A stretch of 64,000 nucleotides of DNA, taken from assembly GCA_943736015.1 (NCBI GenBank), contig OX031065.1, positions 35,664,427 through 35,728,426 of the forward strand, read 5' to 3'. The position numbers and the translations under genes are program-made. The stretch is from Tridacna crocea (Eukaryota; Mollusca; Bivalvia; Cardiida; Cardiidae). Positions within the stretch are counted from its first letter, which is position 1. Each line of letters opens with the position of its first letter. Shown here piece after piece: positions 11,311-23,900 of the stretch. The notes under the pieces are model-generated. The model did no database searches. It saw nothing but the letters and a program-made list of their open reading frames with translations, and had not been told where the DNA came from.

Positions 11311-11545
11311 TCATTTACAAGGCTACCTCTCCACCCTATGAAATGACTGACTTCATACCGCAGTTTCCCCTCTAAGATTTGTGTAATTCAAACCAGAGAA
11401 TCAGAAAAGAAATACGCCTTTCTCACCATGAGGATATGTTCAGAGTTTCGTGACTTAACAAGGGAGAGAATATCGGTCTAATCTGGGACAAGTCGACACA
11501 GTACTTTCCCTTCTGATTTTGGTATTGTTTACGCGCACCTGTTTG

Positions 11546-11556
11546 TGATGTCATCA
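11546..11556. promoter_or_regulatory. CRE/ATF-like site upstream of GNAS
   Basis: TGATGTCATCA lies about 300 bp upstream of the GNAS start codon, in likely promoter DNA. It is one base from the CRE core TGACGTCA. This is a motif match only. Confidence 0.25.
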
Positions 11557-11851
11557 ATAACTGCTATCTAATTTGCTGTATGTGTTCCCATCATGCCCTC
11601 GTAACCCCACCCAGCGCTGTCAGGTTGATGTTCGGCGCATTGAAATGTCGGAACCTGGTGATTTTGTGCTAATTTCATGACACCTTTTAATTCGTTTGTG
11701 CTCCCCCGTGGATTTAACTCCCTGTAGCCCGGGGAGGGCGTGTTCACAAAAGCAAGGAATAGTGATCGTGCGAGAAGGGCTTCGGAACGTATTTTTGTAT
11801 GGTGTGTTCTGTCAAATTATTAGGCAAAATTTCGTCCATTTTGTCCACAAC

Positions 11852-11981
11852 ATGGGGTGTTTTAAGAGAACGTCAGGCGACGAGGAAGAGAAATTAAGAA
11901 GAGAAACTAATAAAAAAATCGAAAAACAGCTGCAGAAGGATAAGCAGACGTACAGAGCTACACACAGACTGCTGCTATTAG
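11852..11981 (+). CDS. GNAS: GNAS coding exon 1
   Basis: 43 codons plus one base. [14 protein letters not shown] is followed by the conserved [20 protein letters not shown] helix, and the donor is GTAAGT. The frame is open upstream to a Met at 11696, but lipidation needs MGC at the N-terminus, so that stretch is taken as 5' UTR. Confidence 0.95.
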
Positions 11982-14900
11982 GTAAGTAAGGTCGATTTTG
12001 TGACTTACCGGTAGTCTCTTACAGTTGACTTTTACCGTTAATTTGGAATTTCCCCTCACTGAACCTCTCATATTTTCTTTTACTTAGGTGCCGGGGAATC
12101 TGGAAAGTCGACGATTGTAAAGCAGATGAGGATTCTTCACGTCAATGGATTTAGTCCGGAGTGAGTAATTTTGATTAATTTCATTACTAGCCCTCTCGTA
12201 ATTCATATTTGATACCCTTCCAAACCAGGCAATCAGAACTATTATTATGTATGCATAGAATTTTACTTGGGGGTTGGGTCAAACGGTTTCAAAATCATAT
12301 CCTTTCATAAACAGCTTCTTTCTTATTACAGTGACAGGCCTGCATCCTGTTAATCCAGTACAGCAAGTCCTGAGTTTTAACAATCCTTGGAGAAAAGTCT
12401 TCTCAGGAAACATTCTGAAAACATAGGAAAAACAGAAAAGCTGGAGCAAGTATTTTCTCCACTTTCTACAATATTTTCTGTTATATCAAGAATGGTTCCA
12501 TTGAGCACAATTTCAAAGAATGGCTCCATCCATTGAGCTTTTAAGTAGCATCTGCATATTATGTTCTAAATTTGGTACAGTATAATTTTCAGTCATAGTA
12601 ATAAGTTGAACCTTTATGGAACAATCCTTGGTTGTGACGACTCGGAGGAAAAAGCCCTCTTTCATTGTTGAAGAAGCAGAAAATGCTGGAAATTAGCTTT
12701 TTCTCCTGTTCCCACAGTGTTTTCTACTTACTAAAATCAACTTTCAATTTCTGAGTCCCCTTCATTTTGCTGTCTGCTAAATACTTCCAATTTGGACAAG
12801 TCTAAAATTTTGTTGTTTAGTAAAGAGTTTATCTTTGGATATGTATTTGTGTATTCACAACTTTCCTTAATATTTCAGTGAAAGGAAACAGAAAATAGAT
12901 GATATTAAAAGGAATATCAAAGATGCCATTCTGGTATGTACATTTACATTTTTAAAAGACCATGACAACGCATGGTCAACCTCAATAATGGACACTTGCA
13001 GCATTTCTTTTCATATTTGGACATTGACTGTGGACTGCGCGGTCTCATGTCAATTATGAGATTATGATGGCAAACCTATGCACTGGACTTACTTCCAGTT
13101 TCATCAGAGCTCCAGATAGAGGGTGTGATTTTGATTTCAAAATTGAAAATATTTTACCTCTACTAAACCCTATGTTATGGGTACTCATTAGAATCGTCTC
13201 ATTGAGACAATTCTAATGAGTACCCACAACACAGGGTTTGGAAGAGAAATAATGGAGTTTGAATACCATCGCTCTGTCCTATCTTTTGCTCTGGTTTCAT
13301 TGGTTTATATCGTTATTGTAGCGAAATGCAAATAGTTGTAGAGACACACATGACCAAGGACACAAATTATTGTGTAAATATTTTGTAACCTTAAGTGCTT
13401 GTAGAAGGTGATTATAAAAATGTATCTAGAAAAAATAAAGAAAAGCAATTTATCATGTTTGGCGGCCATTTTGTGTGTACTTCGGGAAGTGTAAACATGT
13501 TGAGTGACAGATGAATCAAAGATGTTTTCTTATGTCAAGCGTTTAGAATTAAAATAGTTGTTTTTGAAACAAAGGTTTATTGAGTTTGTGAGCAGCATTA
13601 TTCTTCAAATTTCGCATTTGTTGTCAGTTTGTGAACATATAAGAGTTTAAGCATGCGCACAAAATCTGTGCAGTTTTCAATCAATTTCTAATTTCATTGA
13701 TCATCTTGGTATCCATAGGCGACCAGTCAAAAATTAAAATAGCCTCTCCAAAACATTTATGTACACTTACACTTGGCCTAAAAAAAATTATGTGTTTAGG
13801 GTTTCCTTACCCTACCTAGAAAATGCTGCCGACCCTAAACTTTGTACCCCATGGTTGAAAAAAATGTTTTTTTTGTGTGCAGGGGTGGGCAATTCCTGAA
13901 AGAGAAGCCTTTTGAAAACTTAGTGGGAAAAGGAGAAAATGCTGGTAGCCAGCATTTTCTCCTTTTCCCACAATGTTTTCTTCTCTGCTGGAAACAAATT
14001 TTGCTTTTTGAGTAACATTGATTTTATTGTCTGCAAGTGCTTTCAATTTGGACCAGTCTAAAATTTTGTCGTTTGGGAGTTAAGCCCTCTTTTGCCAGAG
14101 CACTTCTCAAATATTTTTTTACCAAACAATAAAATTTTAGACATGTCCAAGATTGAAAGAACTTGCAGAGAAGAAATTCATTTTCCCTCTGATCAGATTT
14201 ATCGTTGCAATGTAGAAAGCATTGTGTTAAAAAAAAAAAATAGAGAAAATACTTGTTACTAGCTTTTTTTTCTTTTTTCCATTTTGCTGGTAAAGCCTTC
14301 TATCCTTGGGTTGTTAAAGCAGTATTTTTTCACAAACTTTTATGTTTCACGTTTCAATTTTTCAACCAACAAATAGTTTGTGAAACTGATCTCTTATGAT
14401 AAACTTGGAAGAAGCTTCTAGTCTACTGCATATATACAATTTACTCTTTGCTACACAAACCAACTTTTGACGACCCCAAGAAAGAAGCATATATAGAAAA
14501 CATTGATGGAAAAGGAGAAAATGCTGCGAACAAGAAAATCCTAAAATTGAGAAATTATCATATTACCAAGATTTAATTTGTTGTCTGTAGATGCTCTGAA
14601 TTTGGTCCAATCCAGTCCAAAACTTTGTTGTTTGGTAAATAGTTAAGTGAGCTACTGCAGTTATAAGACTAAAATTATTGTGAAAGTAGCCTTGACTCTT
14701 TACCGCACTATTAAAATATACACTTGTCCAAATTGAAAGCATTTGCAGACAACAATTTTAATGTGACTCAATTAATGTTATTTGTCTTTGATGGGTTTGA
14801 AAACATTAAGGGAAAAGGAGAAAATGCTGGTTACCAGCATTTTCTCCTTTTCCCTTAATGTTTTCAAAAGGCTTCTTCCTCAGGGGTTGTTAAAACTCGA

Positions 14901-17900
14901 GATTGTGCGACAAAGAGTTAAACACCATTTAAATCTCTACCAGATAATAAAAGATAGGCATTCTTACTTGAAATAGACTGCAGATGACAAAAAAAAATTT
15001 GGCTGGTGGTAACCGTCATTTTCTCCATTCCACAATGTTTTCTACCCTGCTGGACACAAATTTGACTTTTTGAATCAGGTATATTTTGTCATCTGCCTGT
15101 CCAAAATTTTGTCGTTTGGTAAAGAGTTAAATGGCTTGTAACAGGCAATCACATCCTTTCTATCAGAACAAAAGTTTCTATCAGAACGAAAGTTTTTAGA
15201 ACCTGTTTTCAAAAGCATTCTTCTTCAGGGTCAGTCGAACACAGGTCAAGGGTTAAGCCTGGTCAAAATTGAAAGCATTTGCAGATGACAAATTGAATTT
15301 GACTAATTAAAGAAATAAAATTTGCGTTAGCCTTTTTGGAAGGGAAGAAAATATTGTGGGAAAAAGAAAATGCTGGTTACCAGCAGCATTTTCTTCTTTT
15401 CGCACAATGTTTTCAAAAAGCTTCTTTCACACGGTTATTAAAAGTCAGTAACCCTTTACCAACAATCCCTGGTTTTTACAACCCTGAGATAAAAGCCTTT
15501 TGAAAACATTGTGGGAAAAGGAGAAAAGGTAACCAGCCATTTCTCCTATTACAACAATGTTTTCTACCCTGCTGGAAACAAACTTTCAATTTTTGAGTTA
15601 CGTTAATTTGTGGTCTGCAAGTGCTTTCAGTTTGGACCAGTCCAAAATTTTGTCGTTTGGGAAAGAGTTAAAAGCAAAACACATTTAAATTCTTGCTGAA
15701 AACGGTCCTTGTTGCTCATTTTCTTTGAAAGAAAAGCGCTCTCACGTAAATAAGTTGTGCTTAACCTGCGAAGAGACTCTTCTATTAACATTGATCGTTG
15801 GTGGAATAAATGCGGTTTAACCTGATATACATTCCTTCATTAGGTTCAAAAGAAGATATTGAAAGCTAGTTACCCTTTCCAATCTTGAAAACACTACGTC
15901 TTGCTTCTTTGCCATTCTTGGAAGAAATCTATTGAAAATACATACATGTGGGAAGTTTCTGTTTAAAAAATAATTGCTTTTGTCATAATGTCGTTTGTTC
16001 TTTGTTTTATGTACATCAACATATAATTTCTGTTTGTACATTCTATTTGTTCATGATAATTACATTGATTTCAGTTGTCAGGTTTTTAATAGAAGAAAAA
16101 ATAAGTAGCAAATGATAGAACAGATTTATTAAAGATCTCTAAAAATATTTTACCCTTGACCAAACAATCCTGAAAGGCTTTTGAGAACATAGTGAGAAAA
16201 AAAGATGCTGATAACTGGCATTTTTCTCCTTTTTCCACAATGTTTTCTGTCCTTTCAAAACATTTATTTCATCTTTTGGACCACAGTTAACTTGATGTCT
16301 GTCGATGTCAGTCTTACATTTTGGTGTCTGATTTTTGAAAACATTGTGGGAAAAGGAGAAAATGCACAAACACAAACATACTCCACAGAGAATGGAAGCG
16401 CATTTCATTTACGAACAAAGTACCTAAATTCAGCATTTCGTGATCTATCAGTTATAATGAGCGTGTTGTCTTTGACCAGCTTTTTCTGCTTTTTCCACTG
16501 TGTTTAGTGACCGTCAGGGTGAACTGCAGTTCAATATACATCTATGTATATTGATATTTGATTTATTGTCAGCAGATGTGGAATTTAGACAAGTGTACAA
16601 ATTTTAAGCAGGATAACATGGTTACCCGATTCAAAATGGTGGCCAGTTTTCTAGATACATGTAGGCCAACATTGATTTTAATTTCATTATCATGAAAGAA
16701 CAAGATTTTTCTGAGCTTTTGCATGGATAGATCAGACACATCAACCTTGAATAACTCATTGTAACCAAACAACAATATTGTAGACTGGTCGAAATTGAAA
16801 GTATTTCCAGACGATAAAATAAAAGGTACTGAAAATTTGAAATTTGTTTTGTGAAGGGCAATAAAATATTGTGGGAAAAGGAGAAAATGCTAGTGACCAG
16901 CATTTTCTCCTTTTCCCACAATGTTTTCTAAAGGATTCTTTCTCAGGGGCGTCAAAAGTAGGGATTGTGTGGTAATGGGATAACAGCTAACTGTAGTAAC
17001 AACATAAACTCACTGAATCAACATATTTTACGTTATGACCGTTCCAAATTGAAAGCACTTGCAGATGACAAAATAAATCCTAAATGTAACTAAAAAATTG
17101 AAATTTGTTTCCAGCAGGGTAGAAAACATTGTGGGAAAAGGAGAAAATGCTGGCTACCTGCATTTTCTCCTTTTTCCCCACAATGTTTTCAAAGGTTTTT
17201 ATCTCGGGGTCGTAAAAACCAGGGATTGTTTAGTAAAGGGTTAACCAATTATATTTCAATTATATTTTATTTTAAAGAAAAAAATGGAGAATTTCAGTGT
17301 TTCGGTGGTATTTCGATGATTCATTAGACCCAAAGTCGTCATTGTGTGGTATAGAGTTAAAGCTGTCACTTGCATGCCAAGATTTTTAAGATTGTTTTTG
17401 GGGGTATACTGGAATCAGCCTGTCTATCTGTGTGTCTGTCTGTCCATCCGTGTGTGTCCGTCTGTATGGTAAAGGGTTTAAAATCCTGCCCATGTTTCCT
17501 TGTTTGGTTTATTTATTTCAGTGTGACAGTTTCAAAATCCATTTTTTGTCTTCACCAATACTACTAGAAAGAAGTGCTATTTGTTTCAGAGCACCAGAAG
17601 TACATGTATTACCATTTAATATGTGCAAAAAAATACATAGGTGTACTTATAATTCAATATCCACTACAAAAAATTACATTAGGTGTACTAATAACTCAAT
17701 ATCCAAGACAAAAAATATGCGCCGTAAGATGCACAGAAACATTAATTTTGTTCATATACATTGTAAATGTTAAAACTCGATGTGAAAATTCTTTGCCAGA
17801 CACAGATTAACTTCTGCTGTGTAGTTGATGGCTTTTACTTTTGTTGTTTAATGGTGACTGGTCTATTGAGAAATGATCAAACTGCACAGTTTTCATACCG

Positions 17901-20900
17901 TCTTTAAATTTATATATTGATAGTGATCTACACCCAAAATGTTTTCATGGAAAATTTGACTTGAACAGACTTGCAAGTACTGATATAATAAGTCTTGTCT
18001 TGTGCTACTGACTGAACCTGTGAATTATTTTGGAACCATAGTTACATTTGAAGCTAGTGTTGATCAAGATCATAAAGGATGAATTATGCAGTAATTAAGA
18101 TTTTTGAATCTCCACTGCCTGCTTTGCAGATATATTCTGGACAGGCATGGAACAGAGAACATCCAGGCGATTCATCAGACAGACAAACAGCGCACCTTGG
18201 CCTAGTTTTGATTTATTCAATCGAAAACTTTGATTGGCTGATTATCGCGTTCGAACGAGATATTATCTTGTTCAAACAACATAATGAATGACTTTGATTG
18301 GCTGATTGTGTCATTTGATCAAGATTATAATTATTATTTTGTTCAAACTACAATATTTCTTTTTTTTTTCAAAATTGTTTATTGAAAAAAAAAATCGAGA
18401 AAATGAATTTTGCTTTTTTGCATTTATTTTTTTTATAAAAAAAACTTGAGAAAACAAATTACTGTCTCTTGAGAATGAGATGAATTGAAAAAAATGCACA
18501 TTTCACTGAAGTGCCACCATACAAGTTGGAGCGGTCTAAAATTTTGTCATTTGGTATTATAGTTGATTTAACTCTTTACCACACAATCCCGACTTTTAAC
18601 GACCCTGAGATAGAATCCTTTTGAAAACATTGTGGAAAAAGGAGAAAATGCTGGTAACCAGCATTTTCTCCTTTTTCCACAGGGTTTTCTACCCATCCAA
18701 AAACAAACTTTAATTTTCCAGCCACATTTATTTTCTCATCTGCAAATGCTTTCGATTTGGACAAGTCTACAATTTTGTCGCATGGTAAAGTGTTATCTGG
18801 CACTCTGGGGTCTGAGATGAGCTGAGCATACAAACTTGTTATTCAGGCAAATACCCAATTTATGAAGACGTATTGATAGACTCAAAGATCAATATATGTG
18901 TTAGGCAGTGAAAAAAACGGATTAATCCTTGCTTTCTCTCTCATACAGATCTTTCACCTGATCTCTTTACCAAACAATAGAAAATTTAGACTTGTCCAAA
19001 TTTAGATTATTTTCAGACAGCCAATGAAACGCTACTTAAGTGATGGAATTTTTCTCAAAAAGGGTAAAAATTATTAAGGAAAAAGAAGTAAATGCTGGTA
19101 ACCAGAAGTTGCCCAATTTCCAACAATTTTTCCAAAGGTTTCTCTTTTTAGGGTTGGTAAAACTGGCCAATGTGTGGTAAAGTGTTAACTCTTTAACTCA
19201 TTAATGCAAATTTTCCATGTCTTAACAACCCTAGAAAATTGAATTTTTGAAAACACTGTGGGAAAAGGAGAAAATACTGGTAATCAAGGCTTTCTCCTTT
19301 TCCTATATTGTTTTTCCATTCTTTTTGGTACAAGTACCACCACTTTTGCAACATTTAATTTGTCGTCTGCAAAGGCTTTCAATTTGGGCAAGCCCGAGAT
19401 TTTGTATTTTGATAAAGAATTAACAAACAACAAAATGAAGGCTCATGTCTTTTTTCTGATCCAAATTAACCCATTACCACACAATCCCATTTTTTGATGA
19501 CCCTGAGAAAGAAGCCTTTAGAAAACATTATGGGAAAAGGAGAAATGCTGGTAATCAGCATGTTCTAATTTTCCCACAATGGTTTCTACCCCTCACACAA
19601 CAAATTTCAAATTTTCAGTCTCTTTTATTTTGTCGTCTGCAAATGCTTTCGATATGGACAAACCTTAACCCTTTCCCAAACAATCCCTGGTTTTTACGGG
19701 TCTGGAATAGTAGCCTTTTGAAAACATTGTGGGAAAAGGAGAAAATGCTGATAACCAGCATTTTCTCCTTTTCCCACAATGTCTTCTACCCTATCATTGA
19801 CAGAAATTATATTTTCAGCAAGAGTTGAATTGTTGTCTGCAAATGCTTTCAATTTGGTCCAGTCTAAAAGTGTCGTTTGGGAAAAGGTTAAGTTATGTAG
19901 TTTGGGAATGAGTTAAAGCCTTCACAAACAGAAAATTCAAACTTGGGTAGACCCAAATCGTTAGATTTTTCTTTGGAGAATGGAAAACATTAAAAAAAAA
20001 AACGATATGCCATCATTTTACTCATTTAATACATGACATTGTACCACTCAGCAAAATTCTAGAAATTACAGATTTGAAAATATTGTGGGAAAAGGAGAAA
20101 ATGCTGGCTTCCAGCATTTTTTCCCTTTTTACAAGAGGTTTTCTAGCCTTTCACATACAAATTGGATCATTTTAGTCGTTTTCAATTTTTTGTTTGCCAT
20201 TAGTTTCGATAGGGTTAGGTCTGAAGTTTTGACATTTGCAAAAAAATATTATTCCACCATTATGGACTGTGGATGGGTCCAAAGTATTGTTTTCTGTTAA
20301 CTCATTACCACACAATCCCGACTTTTAACGACCCTGAGAAAGAAGCCTTTTGAAAACATTTTGGGAAAAGGAGAAAATGCTGGTAACCAGCATTTTCTCC
20401 TTTTCCCAAAATGTTTACTTCCCATCCCAAAACAAATTTCAATTTTTGAGCCAAATTTATTTTGTCGTCTGCAAATGCTTTCAATTTGGACAAGTCTACA
20501 AAATTGTCATTTGGTAAAGAGTTAACCCATTACCACACAATTCCTACTTTTGACACCCCTGGGAAAGAAGCCTTTAGAAAACATTGTGAGAAAAGGAGAA
20601 AATGCTGGTAACCAGCATTTTCTCCTTTTCCCACAATGTTTTCTACCCTTCACAAAACAAATTTCAAAATTCCATTCACTTATATTTTGTCGTCTGCAAA
20701 TACTTTCAATTTGGACTTTGAGTCTAAAATATTATTGTTTGGTAATGGGTTAAATAATTAACCTTTTTTCTTTATCACACAATTCCTGAATTTTAACGAA
20801 CATAAACAAGCCATTTGAAAACATTGGCAACCCACATTTTCCCTTTTTCCCACAAAGTTTCCTGCCCTATCAACAGCAAATTTTATAATTTGAGCCACCT

Positions 20901-23900
20901 AGGCTATAATTTGCCCTGTGCAAATGCTTGATAACTTTGACAAGTCTATATTTTTGTTGTGTGGTAAAGAATTAAAGCGACTATCTTGGCTTCTAAGATT
21001 CCATTGTGGCCAGCATAGATCAAGATCAGACTGCATTAAACAAGCAATCTGATCTGTTAGATGTATCTAAGTTACCTGCTTTGTTGAGACTATTACATGT
21101 ATTACAAAAGCAACTTTGGAATTTGCTCTTTGTGGGATAGATTTGTAAATGTAGATGTCTGTCAGGTTTAACCCATTACCACACAATGACGACTTTAAGG
21201 ACCCTGGGGAAGAAGTCTTTTAAAAACATTGTGGGAAAAGGAGAAAATGCTGCTGATCAGCATTTTCTCCTTTTTTCACAAAGTTTTCTACCATATCAAA
21301 GAAAAATTGCGCAGTTTGAGCTACTATGAAATTGTCGTCTGCAGATGCTTTCAATTTGGATAGGTCTCAAATTTTGCCATGTGTTAAAGGATCAGTTATT
21401 TGACACTCGGAGGGTTAAAGTCACACTCTGTGATTTAACTCTTTTCCACACAATCCTGACTTTTTAAACGACCTGGAGAAAGAGATCTTTTGAAAACATT
21501 GTTGGAGGTGGAGAAAATGCTGATAACCGGCGTTTTATCCTTTTCCCGCTATGTTTTCTACCCTTCACAAAACAAATTCAAAATTTTCTGTCACTTTTAT
21601 TGTGTTATCTGCAAGTGCTTTCAATTTGGGACCTGTCCAACTTTCTGGCGTTTAGCAAAGATTTACCCTTTGCCAAGCAATCCCTGGTTTTTATGACCCC
21701 AAGATAGAAGTCTTTTGAAAACATTGTGGGAAAAGGAGAAAATGCTGGTAACCAGCATTTTCTCCTTTTCCCACAATGTTTTCTACCCTGCTGGAAATAA
21801 ATATCGATTTTTGAATAACGTCTATTTTGTCGTCTGCAAGTGCTTTCAATTTGGATCAGTCCAAAACTTAGTCGTTTGGTAAAGAGTTAAAGTATTGTGA
21901 AATCAACATGGAATGTTGACCTTGTGCAGAACAGGAACGGCTATCTGCCCATTGGCATAATTCAGGAAATAAACCTTTTACAATTATAACCCAAAGTTGT
22001 AATGACCCTAAGAAAAGAGCCTTATGCTGATGAACAGCATTTTCTGCGTTTACCACATTGTTTTATACCCTTTAAAAGACATTATAGAATCAAGTGAGTC
22101 ATATTCAATTTGCTGTCTACAAAAGCCTTCATTTTGAAGGAGTGTAAAGTTTCAACTACTAATGGGGTTTTCCAGTAATGGCACAGATTTTTAAATTATT
22201 TCAAAATACATATAGAAATTAAGTACCAACTATTTGAACAGAAATATTTCTTTTTCCTAACAGGATAGAAAACTTTATTGGAAAGATTTTTTTTGCAAAT
22301 TTTCATTTAAACTTTTTGAAAGTAGCTAGTATTTCTAATGCTTTAACCCATAATACACACAATCCCTACTTTTGACGCCCCTGAGAAAGAAACCTTTTGA
22401 AAACACTGTGGGAAAAGGAGAAAATGCTGGTAACCAGCATTTTTCTCCTTTTCCCACAGTGTTTTCTACCCTTCCCAGAACAAATTTCAATTTTTCAGTC
22501 ATCTTTATTTTGTCGTCTGCAGTCATCTTTATTTTGTCGTCTGCAAATGCTTTCAATTTGAACCAGTCTAAAGTTTTCTCGTGTGGTAAAGAGTTAACCC
22601 CTTTACCAAACGACAAAATTTTAGACTGGTCAAAATGGAAGGCGTTTGCAGACGACAAAATTTTAGACTGGTCAAAATGGAAGGCATTTGCAGACGACAA
22701 AATAAATGTGACTGAAAAATTAAAATATGTTTTTGGAAGGGCAGAAAACATTGTTGGAGAAGGAGAAAACGCTGGTTACCACCATTTTTCCCCTTTTCCC
22801 ACAATGTTTTCAATAAGCTTCTTATTCAGGGTTGTAAAAACCAGGGATTGTTTGGTAAAGGGTTAAATGATTTCAAATTACATAAAGAATAAGTCCCAAC
22901 TATTTGAATAGAAATATTTTTTTCCTAACATGATAGAAATCTTTATCGGAAAGATTTCTTTTGAAAATTTTCATGTATACGTTTTGAAAGTAGCTAGTAT
23001 TTCTAATGCTTTAACCCTTTACACCATAGATACTCATTTCAAAGCATTGCTTGTAGGAGCCTTTGGAAAACATTGTGGCAAAAGGTGAAATTGCTCGTGA
23101 CGAGCAATTTCACCTTTTGCCACAATGTTTTCTACACTATCAAAAGGTGTCATAATACACATAAGAAACGGCTTCATCCTTGATGTTATCAGGTCAATTA
23201 AAGATACCATAGAATTTGAAATGCCTTATGGAGTAAAGGGTTAACACAGGCGCTGTAGATCAAGACAATACTGCTGAACATGCTCTCAAATTTTGAGCAT
23301 TTGAATCTGAAGTCAATCTTTCACAGGCTTTGCAGTAGAGTTGCCTTTTGACTGTAGTGAGACCTTGAAAAGGAATGTCATCACTTAGGTCTAACCAAAA
23401 AATATTTGTATTTCTTGTCCAAAAAATGTTTTCGTACAGAACATCAACAGAACAACAGTAAAAGCAAATACAAGCTACATTTGATAGATCTCTATCCCTA
23501 ACTAAATAATGCTAGTTAGGGAGTCCGAGATACTGTACGCAGGGATTTTTTTTTTACCCAAAAACTTTTTACGTGGAAAATGCAATAAAGTTTAGGGTAG
23601 CCAGCATTTTCTAGGTATGGTAGAGAAATTTATTTTGTCTTCTGCAACTGCTTTCAACTTGGACTAATCCAAAATTTTGTTGTTTAGTAAAGAGTTAATT
23701 AATGAGAAAGTCCAGGGAAAATGCTAGCTGTAAAAAGATAACTGAAAGCTTTTTTTACCTGAAGAAAGCCAAGCAGAAATTTTTTATTTGCTTTTGCAGA
23801 CAGTTATATCAAAGTCAGACTGGACAAAAAATGTTATCCAATCTTTGATCTTTAACAGTCTGATATTTGATAGGAGATTTTGGCTACAAATTAATCAAAC

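Noticed and set aside
11696-11851. In-frame N-terminal extension of GNAS
   Set aside because: Not similar to the family and would bury the MGC lipidation site; treated as 5' UTR.
17420-17470. Start of a fifth Helentron-like element (TCTGTCTGTCC block)
   Set aside because: No head, tandem core or CTTG end nearby; treated as a simple microsatellite.
22372-22866. Overlapping 138-164 codon frames on both strands
   Set aside because: Entirely within two abutting MITEs; length is inflated by their internal duplications.
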